This document shows, piece by piece, positions 1 to 5,639 of a DNA stretch of 20,559 nucleotides. The DNA lies in IMG/VR virus record IMGVR_UViG_3300035162_003982, positions 1 through 20,559 of that record; one strand, 5' to 3'. The translations under genes were made by a program, and so were the position numbers. The stretch is from a virus. Within the stretch, counting starts at the first letter, position 1. Each line of letters opens with the position of its first letter. The notes below the pieces were generated by a model that saw only the letters and a program-made list of their open reading frames with translations, searched no databases and was not told the DNA's origin.

Positions 1-28
1 TTAGATCAACATCTTCCACTTTCAGCAT
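1..28 (-). CDS. 5' end of an unidentified minus-strand gene (partial)
   Basis: An ATG at 28-26 opens a frame that runs off the left edge with no stop (MLKVEDVDL...). An AGAGG ribosome-binding sequence lies about 9 nt upstream. It is the first frame downstream of the promoter-like sequence at 132-159, so it could be the first gene of the late operon. Nine codons are too few to identify a product. Confidence 0.4.
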
Positions 29-167
29 TGTCAAATACCTCTGAGTGATGGTTTAATAATTTTGTTTTGGGGAAGCGCCGCCGTAACGACAACGAGTTAT
101 GCCGGAACCGGACAACTATACTGCTGTTACTATTTTAACCTAAAATTAGCATTCTGCAAACATTTAA
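29..167 (-). promoter_or_regulatory. Putative late promoter and structured leader
   Basis: On the minus strand a -35-like TTGCAG (159-154) and a -10-like TAAAAT (137-132) are separated by 16 nt, a good sigma70-type match. The likely transcript start is near 125. The leader holds an imperfect hairpin: CCGGCATAAC pairs with GTTACGGCGG around an 8-nt loop, 8 of 10 positions paired (roughly 104-77). A GGCGG sequence ends that stem, and no T-run follows, so it does not look like a simple terminator. It lies just after the NusG/RfaH-like gene, the place lambda pR' has after Q, so antiterminated late transcription may start here. The role is inferred from position and sequence only. Confidence 0.45.
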
Positions 168-674
168 TTAAATCGCTTCAATCTCACCATATCCCAACTG
201 CATGTCCTGCTGCCCCATAAAATCGATTAATGCGAATACTCGCTCCTGCTTCGTGCCTTTCACAATTCCTTCAAATCCTGCCAGCCTGCCCTTTTTGATG
301 CGTATTCTATCGCCAGCCTTGTAGTCATTTTCGGTCAGGTGGATGCCAGCATCGTTTTCCTGTTGCCTGAGAAACTCTATCAAATCAGGTGGTGCCACTG
401 AGGGATATTTATAGCCATCGGACTGCAAGGAGTTTCTGACTATTTGGAACACGCCGGGGCATTTGCTCACTGAATAGAAATTATCCCGCCCGGTGTCCAT
501 TTGGAAGAATACATATCTTGGGAATAGTGGTTGAACGATAGCCTTACCGCCCTTGCGCTTGTCGCTGTGCGTCAGAGGACAATACGAGTCTTGGACCAGT
601 TGACGGTTTACCAGCTCATCTCTGGCTTTGCGCTCTTGGGCGTGGTTGGTTATCAGCAAGTACCAGTTTTTCAT
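168..674 (-). CDS. NusG/RfaH-like transcription elongation (antitermination) factor
   Basis: This 168-aa protein has the NusG two-domain layout. The NGN domain spans about residues 1-105, with a WYLL start, PLFPRYVFF at 49-57 (close to RfaH PLFPNYLF) and GVFQIVR at 74-80. A KOW motif at 118-140 (YKAGDRIRIKKG, then GFEGIVKG) leads into an RfaH-like C-terminal barrel. Proteins of this family bind RNA polymerase and suppress pausing and termination; specialised members load at DNA elements in leaders. The ATG follows an AGGAG sequence and starts right after the upstream stop. It is the last gene of the replication operon and is followed by a promoter-like sequence, the position of lambda Q. The family call is firm; a late-gene antiterminator role is inference. 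Confidence 0.85.
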   Translation of the reverse strand: MKNWYLLITNHAQERKARDELVNRQLVQDSYCPLTHSDKRKGGKAIVQPLFPRYVFFQMDTGRDNFYSVSKCPGVFQIVRNSLQSDGYKYPSVAPPDLIEFLRQQENDAGIHLTENDYKAGDRIRIKKGRLAGFEGIVKGTKQERVFALIDFMGQQDMQLGYGEIEAI

Positions 675-962
675 CTATTTCACTCCTATTACCGCAGCCA
701 GTGCTTCGTGAACCGTTGCTACTACCGCCTTTTGCCCTTGCCAATCACGATGAAACCTGACTTGTGCCGGTGTTAGCTTCTGCCTACAGGGAGGCTTATC
801 CCCATCCTTGACCTCTAATAAATGATTTTTCCCTGCTAAGCCCACCAGAAGATCTGGGCATCCTTGTCCAACATTCGCCAAGCTCAACACCGAACATCCT
901 GCTTTCCTCAAAGCATCAACGATGTCCTGTTGGTTTCTGTCGGTTCGCCCTTTCCTTTTCAT
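675..962 (-). CDS. VRR-NUC-type (PD-(D/E)XK) nuclease
   Basis: The 95-aa protein carries the compact VRR-NUC/Holliday-resolvase-like core: GCPDLLVG (P36, D37), then LLEVKDG (E50, K52), then LTPAQVRFHRDW and a final VVATVHEAL strand-helix. D37, E50 and K52 are the expected metal-binding and catalytic residues. Stand-alone VRR-NUC proteins are common in phages and are thought to cut branched or nicked DNA. A longer reading from 1025 is possible, but the ATG at 962 forms an ATGA overlap with the upstream stop and has AGGGGAG about 11 nt before it, so it is preferred. It sits between another nuclease-like gene and the NusG-like gene. Confidence 0.75.
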   Translation of the reverse strand: MKRKGRTDRNQQDIVDALRKAGCSVLSLANVGQGCPDLLVGLAGKNHLLEVKDGDKPPCRQKLTPAQVRFHRDWQGQKAVVATVHEALAAVIGVK

Positions 963-1435
963 CGTTTTGGCAGCTCCCCTTTGTTTAGGTCTTTTATCGG
1001 AATAAAATATCCTTCTGACCTGCACCTCTCTCCTGAATCTCGCCAGTATAAACTTCTGTTTTTAGCCTCATGCCCCCACATCCAGCCTTGAATAATCATG
1101 TCCCCGTTTATTCCAGTGATAAGCACATAAGGCGCATCAGACTTATTTTCATCGTAAACCTTCAGTGTTGCGTTGTGTTTCATCGAGCATCTCACTTCAT
1201 AGAAACCATCAACATCACCTCCGCCTTGTGGTGCGCCGCACCAAAACACATTCAAATATCTGGCAAGGGTTATCTCACCGATACTTCCTTGAATTGCGTA
1301 CTGCCAATCATTTTCATGCCCAGCACTGTGCGTTGGCTTACTTTTCTTCATTCGTTTCCTGCATTGTATGCGAACCCCTTCGTAAGCCGCAGCCATCAGC
1401 TCGATATTGCTTAGTGTTATTTTAGCCGGAAACAT
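959..1435 (-). CDS. Phage protein with nuclease-like fold signature
   Basis: This 158-aa protein resembles a phage family I recall as hypothetical. It has GSIGEITLARYLN at 50-62, GGGDVDGFYEVR at 71-82, then a beta strand APYVLITG (101-108) and a strand-turn around IIQGWMWG (114-121). The spaced G..GE, D and E-V-R residues (E54, D74, E80, R82) look like a PD-(D/E)XK core in which the usual Lys is Arg. This is a fold guess from motif spacing, not a proven activity. It overlaps the VRR-NUC gene by 4 nt and follows the HNH-like gene by 8 nt, so three nuclease-like genes lie in a row behind the DNA-modification pair. Confidence 0.6.
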   Translation of the reverse strand: MFPAKITLSNIELMAAAYEGVRIQCRKRMKKSKPTHSAGHENDWQYAIQGSIGEITLARYLNVFWCGAPQGGGDVDGFYEVRCSMKHNATLKVYDENKSDAPYVLITGINGDMIIQGWMWGHEAKNRSLYWRDSGERCRSEGYFIPIKDLNKGELPKR

Positions 1436-1443
1436 TTCTTACC

Positions 1444-1812
1444 TTATTCGTTAGTAGCCAATATCGCATCAACAACATCCGAGCCAAAAGGCAGCTCACC
1501 TATATCCATTGCCATTATCCTCTGACGTTGTAAATTCCAAAGTCCTGACTGCTTGCCGAACGTCCTGACGAAATTCTTCTTAGATACCGCGATGCTATTC
1601 GGGTTTTCAGTTCCCATGTGTAAATATTCTGGTAAAGGAATAACGAACCAAGTGCCAATTAAAATAGATTCGTGAGTCTTTGGGTGCCGCTGTCGAGACT
1701 TACGTCCTGTGACATGGTGATGCTGAATTGGATAAACAGGGTTCCCTGCTACTGGTCCCCATTTCTCCGTACACTTAGCAATCATCTCATGCCACCGTTG
1801 CTCAGATGTCAT
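1444..1812 (-). CDS. Putative HNH-like phage nuclease
   Basis: This is a 122-aa protein with a histidine cluster (HHHVTGRKSRQ, 31-41), the motif GTWFVIPLPEYLHMG (53-67, H65) and a later NFVRTFGKQSGLWN (80-93). The order of paired His, a strand, then His within a loop resembles the HNH/beta-beta-metal nucleases found among lambdoid nin-region and Ref-like proteins. No cysteine pair for structural zinc is seen. The ATG overlaps the stop of the CmoA-like gene by 4 nt, so the two are probably translationally coupled. Nuclease function is inferred and moderate at best. Confidence 0.5.
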   Translation of the reverse strand: MTSEQRWHEMIAKCTEKWGPVAGNPVYPIQHHHVTGRKSRQRHPKTHESILIGTWFVIPLPEYLHMGTENPNSIAVSKKNFVRTFGKQSGLWNLQRQRIMAMDIGELPFGSDVVDAILATNE

Positions 1813-2468
1813 TTTTTAAACACCACATAAGCAGAAAAATTATAGCTTTTCCAGAATATATGAGGCTCCCCTATTATTCTTAATTCTTTCATAATTTCAC
1901 TCTCTGTTGAGAGCTTCATTGAGTTTATTGTTTGCTGCTGCTTGTCTAATATTTCTTTGTCTGAAAATAACTCTCTTTTGTTTGTTACGTAATTGGTTTG
2001 CGTGACAGACTCCATTCTTGCGTTATTATGATGAACTTTCTCCGCTATAATTAAGCAACCAGTATTAGACAGTTGTTTATTGATTTTCTCAAGCGCACAA
2101 AGCCTTTTTGATCTGGGTAGGAATTGCAGGAAAAAGATAGAGGATATAACCGAACAAGACCCTTCGGGAATGTCTACGTTAAAAAAGTCCTCTCTGGTAA
2201 ACTCTGCCCCTCCCCTTTTACCTTCTTTTAGTAAAGTGCTTGTGTCATATCCAATATACATAGCGTTAGTTTTAGGTATTTCTTCCATCATCTTACCTGT
2301 CGAACACCCATAATCTATTACATAGCTTCCTTCTTCAGTAAAAGCACAAATATAATTCTTTACCTGCTCAACCATAAATTCGTAGTGCATAATGGATAAT
2401 TTAATATGCTCGTCAAAACAATCCTCTTTCCCATCAAACAAAAACTTATTAACTGTTTTCGTGTTCAT
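1809..2468 (-). CDS. CmoA-like carboxy-SAM synthase homologue
   Basis: This 219-aa class I SAM-binding protein resembles E. coli CmoA along most of its length. FDEHIKLSIMHY (18-29) matches the CmoA N-terminal PDMIQRSVPGY stretch. SYVIDYGCSTG (48-58) matches QVYDLGCSLG, IFFLQFLPRSKR (111-122) matches FTLQFLEPSER, IIAEKV (140-145) matches VLSEKF, and the end (W206, YNF 209-211, VVFKK) matches WF.CFNF..LVALK. CmoA converts SAM plus prephenate to carboxy-SAM, normally for tRNA wobble-uridine modification with CmoB. No CmoB is present here; the neighbour, overlapping by 20 nt upstream, is a cytosine-C5 DNA methyltransferase. By hand alignment the CmoA Arg199 that salt-bridges the carboxylate falls at or next to K176-Q177, so cofactor chemistry needs testing. 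AGGGAG lies 8 nt before the ATG. An ordinary methyltransferase derived from CmoA is the alternative. Confidence 0.75.
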   Translation of the reverse strand: MNTKTVNKFLFDGKEDCFDEHIKLSIMHYEFMVEQVKNYICAFTEEGSYVIDYGCSTGKMMEEIPKTNAMYIGYDTSTLLKEGKRGGAEFTREDFFNVDIPEGSCSVISSIFFLQFLPRSKRLCALEKINKQLSNTGCLIIAEKVHHNNARMESVTQTNYVTNKRELFSDKEILDKQQQTINSMKLSTESEIMKELRIIGEPHIFWKSYNFSAYVVFKK

Positions 2469-3432
2469 AGAATTTTCTCCCTATTTCTTCAACAACTGGA
2501 ATTGTGATAGTTCTTCCACATCGCTCCCACCTCTCACCATCAGGAACTAATGATCCGTCTGCATAATATTTTGTGAAGTTATCTGGCAAGCCTTGCAACC
2601 TTTCACACTCAACTGGCGTAAGCCTACGCAAACCTGTGTTTTCTGGGTACTCGATTGCCATTTTATTTTGAGGTGATGTATCTATCGTCCATACATAATC
2701 ACTAAGCCTGTCATTATCAACCATATTAGCTTTGGTGTGCGCTCTCATAGCTATTCTAGCCTTGCCTCCATCATTCACCACATAAGGTCTTGAAGCCCCT
2801 CCTTTTATGTAGTGAGCATCTAAGGTTGGAGAAATGTTGGAGAAAAACCCCTGCCTTTTTCCTTGTTCGTTTTGGTTCTCTCCATTATTCTTTCCACCTG
2901 TTTTGCTGAGAGGAAATATTTTTGGTCTACGTTTTCCTCTAAGACTTCCGCTAATAAATATCCTTTCTCTGTTTTGTGGGACTCCGAAATTCTTGCTGTT
3001 AAGCAACTCCCATTGTACGTCATACCCCAATTCATCCAGACAAGTGATGATGACTCCAAATGTTTTTCCATTGTCATGATTGAGTAATCCTTTGACGTTC
3101 TCAAGGAGAAAAAAAGGTGTTCTTTTATCCCGTAAAATGCGGCAGATTTCAAAAAATAAAGAACCTCGTGTATCTTCTTCATGAAATCCTGTTCTTTTTC
3201 CAGCAATACTAAAAGTTGCGCACGGAAATCCACCACAGAGTAAGTCACCATCTGGGACTTCTGCTGGCTGAATAGATCGGATGTCTCTTGGATCTGGTTT
3301 GTCTTTGAATTGGTATTCATAAATTGACCTCGGTTTATCTAAAATTTCATTACTCCATATTACCTCATGTCCTGCGTTTTCCAGCGCAAGTCTAAAGCCG
3401 CCAATACCTGCAAACAGCTCAATAACTTTCAA
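2449..3432 (-). CDS. Cytosine-C5 DNA methyltransferase with unusual motif X; candidate carboxymethyltransferase
   Basis: This 327-aa C5-cytosine DNA methyltransferase has all main motifs: I (ELFAGIGG, 5-12), IV (GGFPCATFSIAG, 67-78, catalytic Cys71), VI (LLENVKG, 109-115), VIII (QNRERIF, 153-159), a short target-recognition region (about 195-265) and IX (RRLTPVECERLQGLP, 269-283). Motif X reads ERCGRTITIPVV (303-314): Arg307 replaces the nearly invariant Asn of GN(A/S)V, which lies near the transferred group of SAM. The usual PCQ in motif IV is PCA. No restriction partner is adjacent. The start is TTG in a TTGA overlap with the NinB stop, with AAGG 8 nt upstream. The 3' end overlaps the CmoA-like gene. 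A plain solitary methyltransferase is the alternative; the target site is unknown. Confidence 0.93.
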   Translation of the reverse strand: MKVIELFAGIGGFRLALENAGHEVIWSNEILDKPRSIYEYQFKDKPDPRDIRSIQPAEVPDGDLLCGGFPCATFSIAGKRTGFHEEDTRGSLFFEICRILRDKRTPFFLLENVKGLLNHDNGKTFGVIITCLDELGYDVQWELLNSKNFGVPQNRERIFISGSLRGKRRPKIFPLSKTGGKNNGENQNEQGKRQGFFSNISPTLDAHYIKGGASRPYVVNDGGKARIAMRAHTKANMVDNDRLSDYVWTIDTSPQNKMAIEYPENTGLRRLTPVECERLQGLPDNFTKYYADGSLVPDGERWERCGRTITIPVVEEIGRKFYEHENS

Positions 3433-3827
3433 TGTGAATACCTTGGTGCTGGTAACTGCACCCCATGAAACGCCCCTATCTCATAACATCCTTCAATCAG
3501 CTCTGAATACTCGTCCTTGGGTAAGCTGCTCGACTCCATTGGTACAGTGATAGTTCTTTCACCGGGGCATTCAACAGTCTTCTGCCCAATTATGTAAGCC
3601 TTAACCAAAGCCTTAGTTTCACCTTTCCTAAACCCAATCTTATCTCCTAATATTCCACATAGAAGGTGAAAAAAATTCTCCTGTTCTCTGGTCTTATTTT
3701 CTTTGTACGGACGTATCAACACCTCCATCGCTTTATCATCGCAGAGAGTTTTAAACTCAGTAGATTCTAAAAACCTGACTAATCGCTTGAGAATGGTGTC
3801 GTCACGGATTATGTAATTATCAATCAT
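3429..3827 (-). CDS. ninB: NinB-family recombination protein
   Basis: The 132-aa protein matches the NinB (lambda Orf) family in length and motifs: AMEVLIRPYKENKTREQENFFHLLC spans 33-57 with the typical (I/L)xPYKxxRTxEQN-like core, and a C-terminal VPMESSSLPKDEYSELIEGCYEIGA region (95-119) matches the family's GTSxLxxxEMxxLIE..YAxGA end. NinB/Orf proteins bind single-stranded DNA and act as recombination mediators with SSB, replacing host RecFOR. Its place after O- and P-like genes is that of the lambda nin region. It overlaps both neighbours by 4 nt, and GGGAGATAGGTC precedes the ATG. Confidence 0.85.
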   Translation of the reverse strand: MIDNYIIRDDTILKRLVRFLESTEFKTLCDDKAMEVLIRPYKENKTREQENFFHLLCGILGDKIGFRKGETKALVKAYIIGQKTVECPGERTITVPMESSSLPKDEYSELIEGCYEIGAFHGVQLPAPRYSH

Positions 3828-4387
3828 GACCTATCTCCCATTATTTCCTTCATGTAATCCTGCTGAGCAATTATTTTAGCTGCCTTGCCGTCTGCCTCAG
3901 AATACCGTTTCTGTAATTCAATAAGCTGGGCATCAGTTAATTGCATCGAGCCTGTTTCAGACTTCATGTGCTTATCATGGTTGAAGTGTTCAAACTTTTT
4001 CTTATTTGGATTTTTCTTATCCGCAAAATCGGACATCATCTCTTTTATTTTTTTCATGTTGGCATCACGGACAGCCGGGTTTGCACCGGGTGCGGCTAAT
4101 TCTTTGTATGTACCTGTTGGTTTGGCAAGTAAAGTCATAACCTCAATTACTCTTGCTGGCTGCGGGAAGTCCTTGTCCGTCCTGCCGATATATTCCAGTG
4201 CTTCAATTATTCTGAAATGCTTAACCTTGTTTGCCCTCACTAAATCCTCAGTAAGTGCCTCGCAAAATATAGGGATGTCATTTGGTGGTGGTGGGAAGCG
4301 TAACTTTCTCACCATGAGCTTTGCGATGCCACGCTGGACAACGCTGAGCAATTCTGGTGGATTATTTATTATGTCTTGCGAATGCAT
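3824..4387 (-). CDS. P-like replication protein (putative helicase loader)
   Basis: This 187-aa protein directly follows the O-like initiator, as lambda P follows O. The middle (FCEALTEDLVRANKVKHFRIIEALEYI, 41-67, then FPQPARVIEVM, 74-84) looks like the helical core of phage replication P/ninH-region proteins that check or load host DnaB; the C-terminal third is charged and lysine-rich. Similarity is weak, so the role rests mostly on gene order. An upstream ATG at 4423 is available, but the ATG at 4387 has a perfect AGGAGGT Shine-Dalgarno sequence 5 nt away and is chosen. It overlaps the end of the O-like gene by 26 nt. Confidence 0.6.
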   Translation of the reverse strand: MHSQDIINNPPELLSVVQRGIAKLMVRKLRFPPPPNDIPIFCEALTEDLVRANKVKHFRIIEALEYIGRTDKDFPQPARVIEVMTLLAKPTGTYKELAAPGANPAVRDANMKKIKEMMSDFADKKNPNKKKFEHFNHDKHMKSETGSMQLTDAQLIELQKRYSEADGKAAKIIAQQDYMKEIMGDRS

Positions 4388-5102
4388 CTGCCACCTCCTG
4401 TACGACTGACTTACTATCTGCATTTTTCTCTAAGGATATTTCGTCCTCCCACTCACGGTTTCTCAAGTAGTTAGCCGGGTTTGATACATAACCACGTTTC
4501 CAACCAGAATCAACTTCCTTTCTTTTTTCAATGTTTTCCAAAATAAGGTCAAGAGATGAATCCAACATCATGCCATTCCACATATCTTTTGTTTCTGGTT
4601 GCTTGTTCTTTTTTGGGTACGCAAGCCAGAAACATTCAAAACCACTTGTGGGTGTATCTGTATTTGCTTTTGTATTTGTATTTGTATCTTGTATAGGCGA
4701 CATTTGCGACTTGTTGCGACAACTAGCGACATCATTGTTTTCACTACGTTTTTCAGCAATCCTTACCCTATCCTTCTCTTTCTTGTCCTCCCTGCTTGCA
4801 AGGTTGCGATAATACTTATGGTTGACTATCTGCCACCCCCATTCTCGTTCGCTATCAATTAAAATAATGCGCCTCCCTTCATATTCTTTTGAGCGCGAAT
4901 ATTTATCAGGTTGGGCTAAAAAAGTTAGTCCTTCCTCAATAATATCAATAGGGATGTTAGTGCGCCTGGAAATAGCCGGAGGTGTCATATCAACAACCCC
5001 ATCTGCATCACAAAGAACAATTAATTGTTGGAAGGTTACTAGACCTTTCCAGTTGACGGATATTGTTCCATCGTAAATTGACTCAAAGATTTTTCCGTAC
5101 AT
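4362..5102 (-). CDS. O-like replication initiator
   Basis: The 246-aa protein has an N-terminal winged-helix region (about 20-90, with DMTPPAISRRTNIP), followed by EWGWQIVNHKYYR (87-99), a charged linker, a low-complexity DTNTNTKANTDT stretch, and a C-terminal helical domain with FECFWLAYPKKNK and KRGYVSNPANYLRNREWEDE. That N-terminal/linker/C-terminal plan is common in phage replication initiators that bind an origin inside their own gene and recruit the helicase partner. The linker DNA carries phased GCGAC repeats and a hexamer repeat that could be the origin. GGAGG precedes the ATG, and a strong inverted repeat lies just upstream. The following gene is P-like. Confidence 0.75.
   Translation of the reverse strand: MYGKIFESIYDGTISVNWKGLVTFQQLIVLCDADGVVDMTPPAISRRTNIPIDIIEEGLTFLAQPDKYSRSKEYEGRRIILIDSEREWGWQIVNHKYYRNLASREDKKEKDRVRIAEKRSENNDVASCRNKSQMSPIQDTNTNTKANTDTPTSGFECFWLAYPKKNKQPETKDMWNGMMLDSSLDLILENIEKRKEVDSGWKRGYVSNPANYLRNREWEDEISLEKNADSKSVVQEVADAFARHNK
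4654..4689 (+). repeat. Hexanucleotide tandem repeat (GTATTT-type)
   Basis: Six consecutive hexamers read GTATCT, GTATTT, GCTTTT, GTATTT, GTATTT, GTATCT. They encode the Asp/Thr/Asn-rich linker of the O-like protein on the other strand. The T-rich tract lies 7 bp from the GCGAC repeats and could be the easily melted part of a replication origin, or simply a slippage-made linker. Confidence 0.8.
4697..4730 (+). repeat. Four phased GCGAC direct repeats, candidate replication origin iterons
   Basis: GCGAC occurs at 4697, 4706, 4716 and 4726, a spacing of 9, 10 and 10 bp, close to one helical turn. The array is inside the gene for the O-like initiator, as the lambda origin iterons are inside O, and lies beside an AT-rich repeat. 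The repeats are seen directly; the origin function is inferred from position. The units are shorter than lambda's 18-bp iterons. Confidence 0.5.
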
Positions 5103-5129
5103 TTGATACCTCCGATAAGGTTAAAAGAA

Positions 5130-5187
5130 TCACTGGCGGTAATCTAGTGTATCGGCACTAGAAAGCGAGAGCCTGTCCCGCCAGTGA
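5130..5187 (-). promoter_or_regulatory. Nested inverted repeat upstream of the O-like gene
   Basis: A perfect 10-bp inverted repeat (TCACTGGCGG at 5130-5139, CCGCCAGTGA at 5178-5187) encloses a second perfect 6-bp hairpin (CTAGTG 5144-5149, CACTAG 5156-5161, 6-nt loop). It fills nearly the whole gap between the wHTH gene and the O-like gene. The minus-strand RNA has only a short TTCTTTT after it, so it is not a clear terminator. It could be an RNA control element for initiator translation, a protein-binding site or part of the replication origin. Confidence 0.6.
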
Positions 5188-5192
5188 AATAA

Positions 5193-5639
5193 CTATACCA
5201 CATTTAACCGATATTCCCACGTTCCAACAGACTCATCCCGCCTGCGCTCAATATTATGTGAACCAAACCTTTCTTTGCGTAAATGCCTGAGTTGAGCTGA
5301 AATACTGGCTTGTGGATCGCCGGTGATTTTTTCAAGGGCATCGAGCGTCAACCAGGCTCCATCCTTTATCGCGTCATACACTCGCCCGACTTGTTTATTT
5401 AGCCGGTCATCATCCAGAGCAGGATTGTAGTCTGCACCGTCAAACTCAGCATCTGGCTTTTTGTTTGGGATATTGTTCCGCTCATCCAAAATTTCCTGCG
5501 ACCTGTCACGCACCATCTTTTTAAACGCATCGTCACGCTTGCGGGTATTGAACTCAAAGGCAAATGACATCTCCTTGTCTGTTCTCAACCCCATAATAAA
5601 CTCTGCGAGCTGAAGGGGATCTGAAAAGTCGTGAGTCAT
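5193..5639 (-). CDS. Winged-helix phage replication-associated protein
   Basis: This 148-aa protein ends in a wHTH domain: RVYDAIKDGAWLTLDALE (86-103), ITGDPQASISAQLRHLRK (104-121) as the recognition helix region, then FGSHNIERRR and GTWEYRLNV as the wing. The N-terminal half is charged with no recognisable fold. Such a C-terminal domain is familiar in phage hypothetical proteins next to replication genes. It probably binds DNA, but target and role are unknown. The ATG overlaps the upstream stop by 4 nt; downstream lies the inverted repeat at 5130-5187. Confidence 0.65.
   Translation of the reverse strand: MTHDFSDPLQLAEFIMGLRTDKEMSFAFEFNTRKRDDAFKKMVRDRSQEILDERNNIPNKKPDAEFDGADYNPALDDDRLNKQVGRVYDAIKDGAWLTLDALEKITGDPQASISAQLRHLRKERFGSHNIERRRDESVGTWEYRLNVV

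Noticed and set aside
963-1025. Upstream extension of the VRR-NUC protein
   Set aside because: The ATG at 962 overlaps the upstream stop as ATGA and starts just before the recognisable domain.
1809-2468. tRNA cmo5U pathway gene acting with a local CmoB
   Set aside because: No CmoB-like gene lies in the window; the coupled neighbour is a DNA methyltransferase. A tRNA role using host CmoB cannot be fully excluded.
2820-3320. 166-codon open frame within the methyltransferase gene as a separate gene
   Set aside because: It lies wholly inside an intact methyltransferase gene, and no ribosome-binding sequence was established for its start. Kept only as a finding about the alternate frame.
4654-4730. 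CRISPR array
   Set aside because: The repeats are 5-6 bp with no spacers of proper length, and lie inside a gene.
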